64,000 bases of DNA, from NCBI GenBank assembly GCA_902596045.1, contig CACJSJ010000001.1, positions 1 through 64,000 on the forward strand, written 5' to 3'. Below the pieces are notes generated by a model. The model was not told the origin of the DNA. It ran no database searches and saw nothing but the letters and a program-made list of their open reading frames with translations. The translations under genes were made by a program, and so were the position numbers. This stretch comes from an uncultured Pelagibacteraceae bacterium (GTDB lineage Bacteria > Pseudomonadota > Alphaproteobacteria > Pelagibacterales > Pelagibacteraceae). Below, one piece after another: positions 59,483-64,000 of the stretch; the stretch's first letter is position 1, and the number at the start of each line of letters is the position of its first letter.

Positions 59483-61099
59483 ATGAGTCATTACGATGCA
59501 AATTTAGATAAAAATGCTGCAAATTATGTTCCATTAACACCTTTATCTTTTTTAGAGAGAGCTAAAGATGTTTACCCAAATTATGAGGCAATAGTATATG
59601 AAGATAGAAAATACACTTGGAATGAAGTTTATAAAAGGGCTATAAAATTTGCCAGTGCACTAGAAAAAATTGGTATCAAAAAAGGAGATACTGTTTCATT
59701 TTTAGCCTTTAATACTCCAGAAATTTTTGAGGCCCATTATTCAGTTCCAATGACTGGTGCTGTATTAAATACAATCAATATAAGATTAGATGCTAATACT
59801 ATTTCATATATTTTAAATCATAGTGATGCAAAAGTACTAGTAGTAGATAGACAACTTCATATTGAAGTAAAAAAGGCTCTGAGTAAGTTAGACAAAAAAA
59901 TTACTGTAATTGATATTCATGATAAATTTGCAGATCAGTCAAAATTAGAAAAAATTGGCGATTTAGAATATGAAAATTTTCTAAATACAGGTGATGATAA
60001 TTATATTTGGAAAATGCCAGAGGATGAGTGGCAGGCTATATCTTTAAGTTATACTTCAGGAACAACTGGAAACCCTAAAGGTGTTGTTTATCATCATAGA
60101 GGTTCTTATTTAATGTCAACTGGAAGTGCTGTTGCTTGGAATATGCCTAATAGATTAAATTTTTTAACAATTGTTCCAATGTTCCACTGTAATGGTTGGT
60201 GTTATCCATGGACAGTTCCAATGTTAAATGGAAGAACTATTTGTTTACGAAACATAGATGTTAAAAAGATTTTTGAATTAATAGATAAATATAATGTTAC
60301 TCATTTTGGAGGCGCTCCAATTGTATTAAATATGATAACAGGCGCACCTGAAAGTGATAGAAACAAATTAAAAAATAAAGTTCATGTACTTACAGCAGGG
60401 GCCCCACCACCAAGTATAATTTTTAAAAAAATGAAAGAACTCGGTTTTGAAGTAATGCACGTTTATGGTTTAACAGAGACTTATGGACATGTCACACAAT
60501 GTGCCTGGAATGACGATTGGAATAAATTTGATGAGGAAAAGCAAAATGAAATTAAAGCAAGACAAGGAGTTAGATATCCTAATCTTGAGGGGGCAGCAAT
60601 TATGGATCCTGAGACAATGAAAGAAGTGCCAAAAGATGGAAAAACTATTGGTGAGATAATGTTAAGAGGAAATGTAGTAATGAAAGGTTATTTTAAGGAT
60701 AAAGATGCCACTGATAAGGCTATGGCCGGTGGTTGGTTTCATTCTGGAGATTTGGCGGTAATGCATCCAGATGGATATGTTAAAATACAGGATAGATCAA
60801 AAGATATAATAATTTCTGGTGGAGAAAATATTTCTTCTATTGAAATAGAAAATACTTTATCTAAACATCCTTCAGTATCAATTGCTGCTGTAGTCGCTAA
60901 ACCTGATGAAAAGTGGGGAGAAGTTCCTTGTGCATTTATTGAGATGGTTAAAGATAAACCTACAACAGAGAAAGAATTAATAAGCTTCTGTAAAGAAACT
61001 TTGGCTGGTTTTAAAGTCCCAAAACAAGTTGTTTTCTGTGAATTACCAAAAACTTCTACAGGTAAAATTCAAAAATTTGAACTTAGAAAAAAATTTTAG
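59483..61099 (+). CDS. dmdB: Acyl-CoA synthetase, DmdB-like (methylmercaptopropionate-CoA ligase)
   Basis: 'SYTSGTTGNPKGVVYHHRGSYL', 'VYGLTETYGHVTQCAW', 'KTSTGKIQKFELR'; position in the dmd cluster. Confidence 0.85.
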   Translation: MSHYDANLDKNAANYVPLTPLSFLERAKDVYPNYEAIVYEDRKYTWNEVYKRAIKFASALEKIGIKKGDTVSFLAFNTPEIFEAHYSVPMTGAVLNTINIRLDANTISYILNHSDAKVLVVDRQLHIEVKKALSKLDKKITVIDIHDKFADQSKLEKIGDLEYENFLNTGDDNYIWKMPEDEWQAISLSYTSGTTGNPKGVVYHHRGSYLMSTGSAVAWNMPNRLNFLTIVPMFHCNGWCYPWTVPMLNGRTICLRNIDVKKIFELIDKYNVTHFGGAPIVLNMITGAPESDRNKLKNKVHVLTAGAPPPSIIFKKMKELGFEVMHVYGLTETYGHVTQCAWNDDWNKFDEEKQNEIKARQGVRYPNLEGAAIMDPETMKEVPKDGKTIGEIMLRGNVVMKGYFKDKDATDKAMAGGWFHSGDLAVMHPDGYVKIQDRSKDIIISGGENISSIEIENTLSKHPSVSIAAVVAKPDEKWGEVPCAFIEMVKDKPTTEKELISFCKETLAGFKVPKQVVFCELPKTSTGKIQKFELRKKF

Positions 61100-61107
61100 G
61101 AAATTAA

Positions 61108-61884
61108 TTGAAAATAACTATACAAAATAAAGGCGTTTATGCTTCTGATGCTGGACAAGGTATAGAAAATTCTAAAGATACGATAGTATTTTTGCATGGG
61201 AGTGGTTTATCACACATTGTCTGGTCTCTAACAGAACAATTCTTTTCAAATAAAAAATTTAATGTTTTGTCAATTGACTTACCTGGACATGGAAATTCTG
61301 AAGGTCCATGTTTAGATAGTATCGAAAAAATTGCAGATTGGTTAGAAAAAGTTTTTGAAGAATTAAAATTGAAGAATATAATTCTCGTAGGTCATTCTCA
61401 AGGTTGTTTAGAAGCTCTTGAATACTCATTTAAATATAAAGATAGATTAAAAAAAATAGTGTTTGTTGGAGGCTCTTATCGAATGCCTGTTAATAAAGAT
61501 CTAATTGATTTGGCAACAAATGGAGATTCCGATGCTGTCAAATTAATGATGAAATGGGGTTTTGAAGGTTCGAAAAAATTTATTGGTGGAAACCCAGTAG
61601 AAAAAATAATCCAATCTCCCAGAGATATTAGTGAAATCTTGGCCGTTGATCTAATTGCATGTAATAATTATCAGAATGGCTCTGATGCTGCTAAAGTTAT
61701 AAATTGTCCATCTATGTTTATATTTGGAGAACTTGACAAGATGGCTAATTTAGAAAGTGGAAAAAAATTTGCAAATCTAGTCAAAAATTCAACAACTCAT
61801 ATAATTATTGGATCAGGTCACATGATTATGATTGAAAAAGCTTTTGAAATGCGAGAAAAGATTTTGGAATTTTTAAATAAATGA
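61108..61884 (+). CDS. Alpha/beta hydrolase within the dmd cluster
   Basis: '[18 protein letters not shown]', '[14 protein letters not shown]', '[15 protein letters not shown]'; TTG start. Confidence 0.9.
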   Translation: MKITIQNKGVYASDAGQGIENSKDTIVFLHGSGLSHIVWSLTEQFFSNKKFNVLSIDLPGHGNSEGPCLDSIEKIADWLEKVFEELKLKNIILVGHSQGCLEALEYSFKYKDRLKKIVFVGGSYRMPVNKDLIDLATNGDSDAVKLMMKWGFEGSKKFIGGNPVEKIIQSPRDISEILAVDLIACNNYQNGSDAAKVINCPSMFIFGELDKMANLESGKKFANLVKNSTTHIIIGSGHMIMIEKAFEMREKILEFLNK

Positions 61885-62990
61885 AAAATTATTCTATAGC
61901 AAAATCCAGAAGATTAAGAAGTACTCCTTATACTTCAAGAATAGAAAAACAAGGTGTAACAGCTTATACAGTTTATAATCACATGTTATTACCAGCTGCA
62001 TTCGGATCAATAGAGGAGTCTTGTGATCATTTAAAAAAAAATGTTCAAATTTGGGATGTTGCAGCCGAGAGGCAAGTTGAAATTTCTGGACCAGACTCAG
62101 CAAAACTTGTTCAGCTTATGACTTGTCGAGATTTGTCAAAATCAAAAATTGGAAGATGCTATTACTGTCCAATAATTGACGATAATGGTAATTTAGTTAA
62201 TGATCCAGTTATATTAAAATTAGCTAAAGATAAATGGTGGATTTCAATTGCAGATTCAGATGTTATTTTTTTTGCTAAAGGTCTTGCTTCTGGAAATAAT
62301 TTTAAAGTAAAAATTTTTGAACCAAGTGTTGATATTATTGCAATACAAGGTCCTAAATCATTTGGTCTGATGGAAAACGTTTTTGGAAAAAAAATTACTG
62401 AGTTAAAATTTTTTGGATTTGACTATTTTGATTTCAAAGGCACAAAACATTTGATTGCTAGATCAGGTTGGTCAAAACAAGGTGGTTATGAAGTTTATGT
62501 TGAAAATACATCGTCAGGCCAAGATTTATATGATCATCTTTTTGAAATAGGTGCAGAATTTAATGTAAAACCTGGTTGCCCAAATCTTATTGAAAGAATT
62601 GAAAGTGGTCTTCTTTCTTATGGAAATGACTTTGATAATCAAGACAACCCTTTTGAATGTGGTTTTGAAAAATATGTTAATTTAGACTCAGAGGTAGTTT
62701 TTTTGGGTAAAGATAAGTTAAAAAAGATTAAATCTGATGGAATTAAAAGAAAACTAATGGGAGTTCAAGTTGAAACAAATAAAATAAATTTAACAGGCTC
62801 AGTCAATATTATGAATAATGATGGAAACTTAATAGGAGATCTTAGATCTGCATGCTACTCACCTCATTTTAAAAAAGTGATAGGAATTGCAATGATAAAT
62901 GAGCCTTTTTGCAAAGAGTCAGAGACCGGTAAGCTTGAAATTGAAGGTAAAAATATAGCTCTTAAAGTTTGCGAATTACCTTTCATCTAG
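61881..62990 (+). CDS. dmdA: Dimethylsulfoniopropionate demethylase (GcvT-like)
   Basis: 369 aa; '[75 protein letters not shown]' matches my memory of SAR11 DmdA. Confidence 0.93.
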   Translation: MKNYSIAKSRRLRSTPYTSRIEKQGVTAYTVYNHMLLPAAFGSIEESCDHLKKNVQIWDVAAERQVEISGPDSAKLVQLMTCRDLSKSKIGRCYYCPIIDDNGNLVNDPVILKLAKDKWWISIADSDVIFFAKGLASGNNFKVKIFEPSVDIIAIQGPKSFGLMENVFGKKITELKFFGFDYFDFKGTKHLIARSGWSKQGGYEVYVENTSSGQDLYDHLFEIGAEFNVKPGCPNLIERIESGLLSYGNDFDNQDNPFECGFEKYVNLDSEVVFLGKDKLKKIKSDGIKRKLMGVQVETNKINLTGSVNIMNNDGNLIGDLRSACYSPHFKKVIGIAMINEPFCKESETGKLEIEGKNIALKVCELPFI

Positions 62991-63005
62991 TATAAAACTT
63001 ACATC

Positions 63006-64000
63006 ATGGATATTGCAATAGTCGGCGCAACAGGAAATGTTGGAAGAAAAACATTAGAAGTTCTTGAGAAAAAAGATCTTCCTATTGATAAACTGTATTT
63101 GTTAGCATCATCTAAAAGTGTAGGAAAAAAAATTAATTTTAAAGGTTTGGACTATGAAATTCATGATTTAGAAAGCTTTGATTTTTCTAAAGTAAAAATA
63201 TGTTTTTTTGCTGCTGGTGGAAAAATTTCAGAAAAATTTGCTGAAAAAGCTGCAAAAAATTGTTTAGTAATAGACAACTCAAGTCATTTTAGAATGGATC
63301 CAGAGGTTCCTTTAATAGTTCCACAAGTTAATTCTCAGGATTTAAAGACTATAAAAAAAAATATTATAGCAAATCCAAACTGTTCAACTGCACAATTAGT
63401 AATCGCTCTTAAACCTTTACACGATTTGTTTTCAATTAAAAGAATAGTCGTATCAACATATCAATCTGTTTCAGGAGGTGGTAAAGCTCCTATGGATGAG
63501 TTAATTGAACAAACTAAATTAGCACTAGATGGAAAAAAAATTAATTCAAAAAACTTTACAAAACAAATAGCTTTTAATGCTATTCCGCATATAGATGTGT
63601 TTTCTGATGATGGTTATACTAAGGAAGAAATTAAAATGACTAATGAGACAAAAAAAATTTTAGACAATAAAATAGATTTAACAGCCACTTGTGTAAGATT
63701 ACCTATATCTGTTTCTCATTCTGAGTCAGTAAATATTCAATTTGAAAAACCTTTTTCAATTGAAAAAGTTAGAGAAGCTTTAGATAATTTTGAAGGTTGC
63801 AAAGTTATTGATGACAGATCAGATGGCGGATATTCAACTCCTCTTGAAGCAGAGGGTCGAGATGAAACTTTTATTTCAAGAATAAGAGAGGACAAGACTA
63901 TAAAAAATGGATTAAATTTATGGATTGTTTCAGATAATTTACTTAGAGGGGCAGCTTTGAACTCGGTAGAAATAGCCGAAACAATAATTAAAAATAATTT
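63006..64000 (+). CDS. asd: Aspartate-semialdehyde dehydrogenase, 3' truncated by window
   Basis: 'MDIAIVGATGNVGRKTLEVL', 'IIANPNCSTAQLVIAL', 'VSTYQSVSGGGKAPMDEL'; open to the end of the window, absent from the ORF track. Confidence 0.96.
   Translation, partial: MDIAIVGATGNVGRKTLEVLEKKDLPIDKLYLLASSKSVGKKINFKGLDYEIHDLESFDFSKVKICFFAAGGKISEKFAEKAAKNCLVIDNSSHFRMDPEVPLIVPQVNSQDLKTIKKNIIANPNCSTAQLVIALKPLHDLFSIKRIVVSTYQSVSGGGKAPMDELIEQTKLALDGKKINSKNFTKQIAFNAIPHIDVFSDDGYTKEEIKMTNETKKILDNKIDLTATCVRLPISVSHSESVNIQFEKPFSIEKVREALDNFEGCKVIDDRSDGGYSTPLEAEGRDETFISRIREDKTIKNGLNLWIVSDNLLRGAALNSVEIAETIIKNN

Noticed and set aside
1-64000. CRISPR arrays, prophage, IS elements, toxin-antitoxin, BGC
   Set aside because: No direct-repeat arrays, transposase/integrase or phage structural motifs seen in any frame

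Overview
The window is AT-rich, densely packed and streamlined. Gene content (SAR11-type dmdA cluster, DctP/DctQ/DctM TRAP system, overlapping genes) fits a Pelagibacter-like alphaproteobacterium. Most of it is ordinary core metabolism: purH, rpe, acs, tsaD, hemCD, folD, argG, ccmCDEFGH, ftsY/dapF, ffh-rpsP-trmD-rplS, leuCDB, a DMSP demethylation cluster dmdC-dmdB-hydrolase-dmdA, and asd (truncated at the window end). I see no phage, transposon, CRISPR or rRNA; there is one tRNA-Gly(GCC). The most notable items are: (1) a multi-hairpin structured RNA leader in front of ffh; (2) a photorepair island with an FeS-BCP/(6-4)-type photolyase that appears to lack most Fe-S-ligating cysteines, a DUF2256 mini-gene, and an inverted-topology 'NewPHL'-like photolyase; (3) acetyl-CoA synthetase with a tandem-repeat, histone-H1-like Lys/Arg tail; (4) near-identical EAKKEEAPK repeat tails on two ribosomal proteins (S16 and L19) of one operon, with rimM missing between rpsP and trmD; (5) a 15-bp-stem hairpin with a pyrimidine-rich loop before the ccm operon; (6) tandem FMN 2-hydroxyacid dehydrogenases sharing a 50-bp perfect repeat; (7) convergent genes repeatedly sharing the palindrome TTAA as both stop codons. 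All product names are from reading translations, with no database search.
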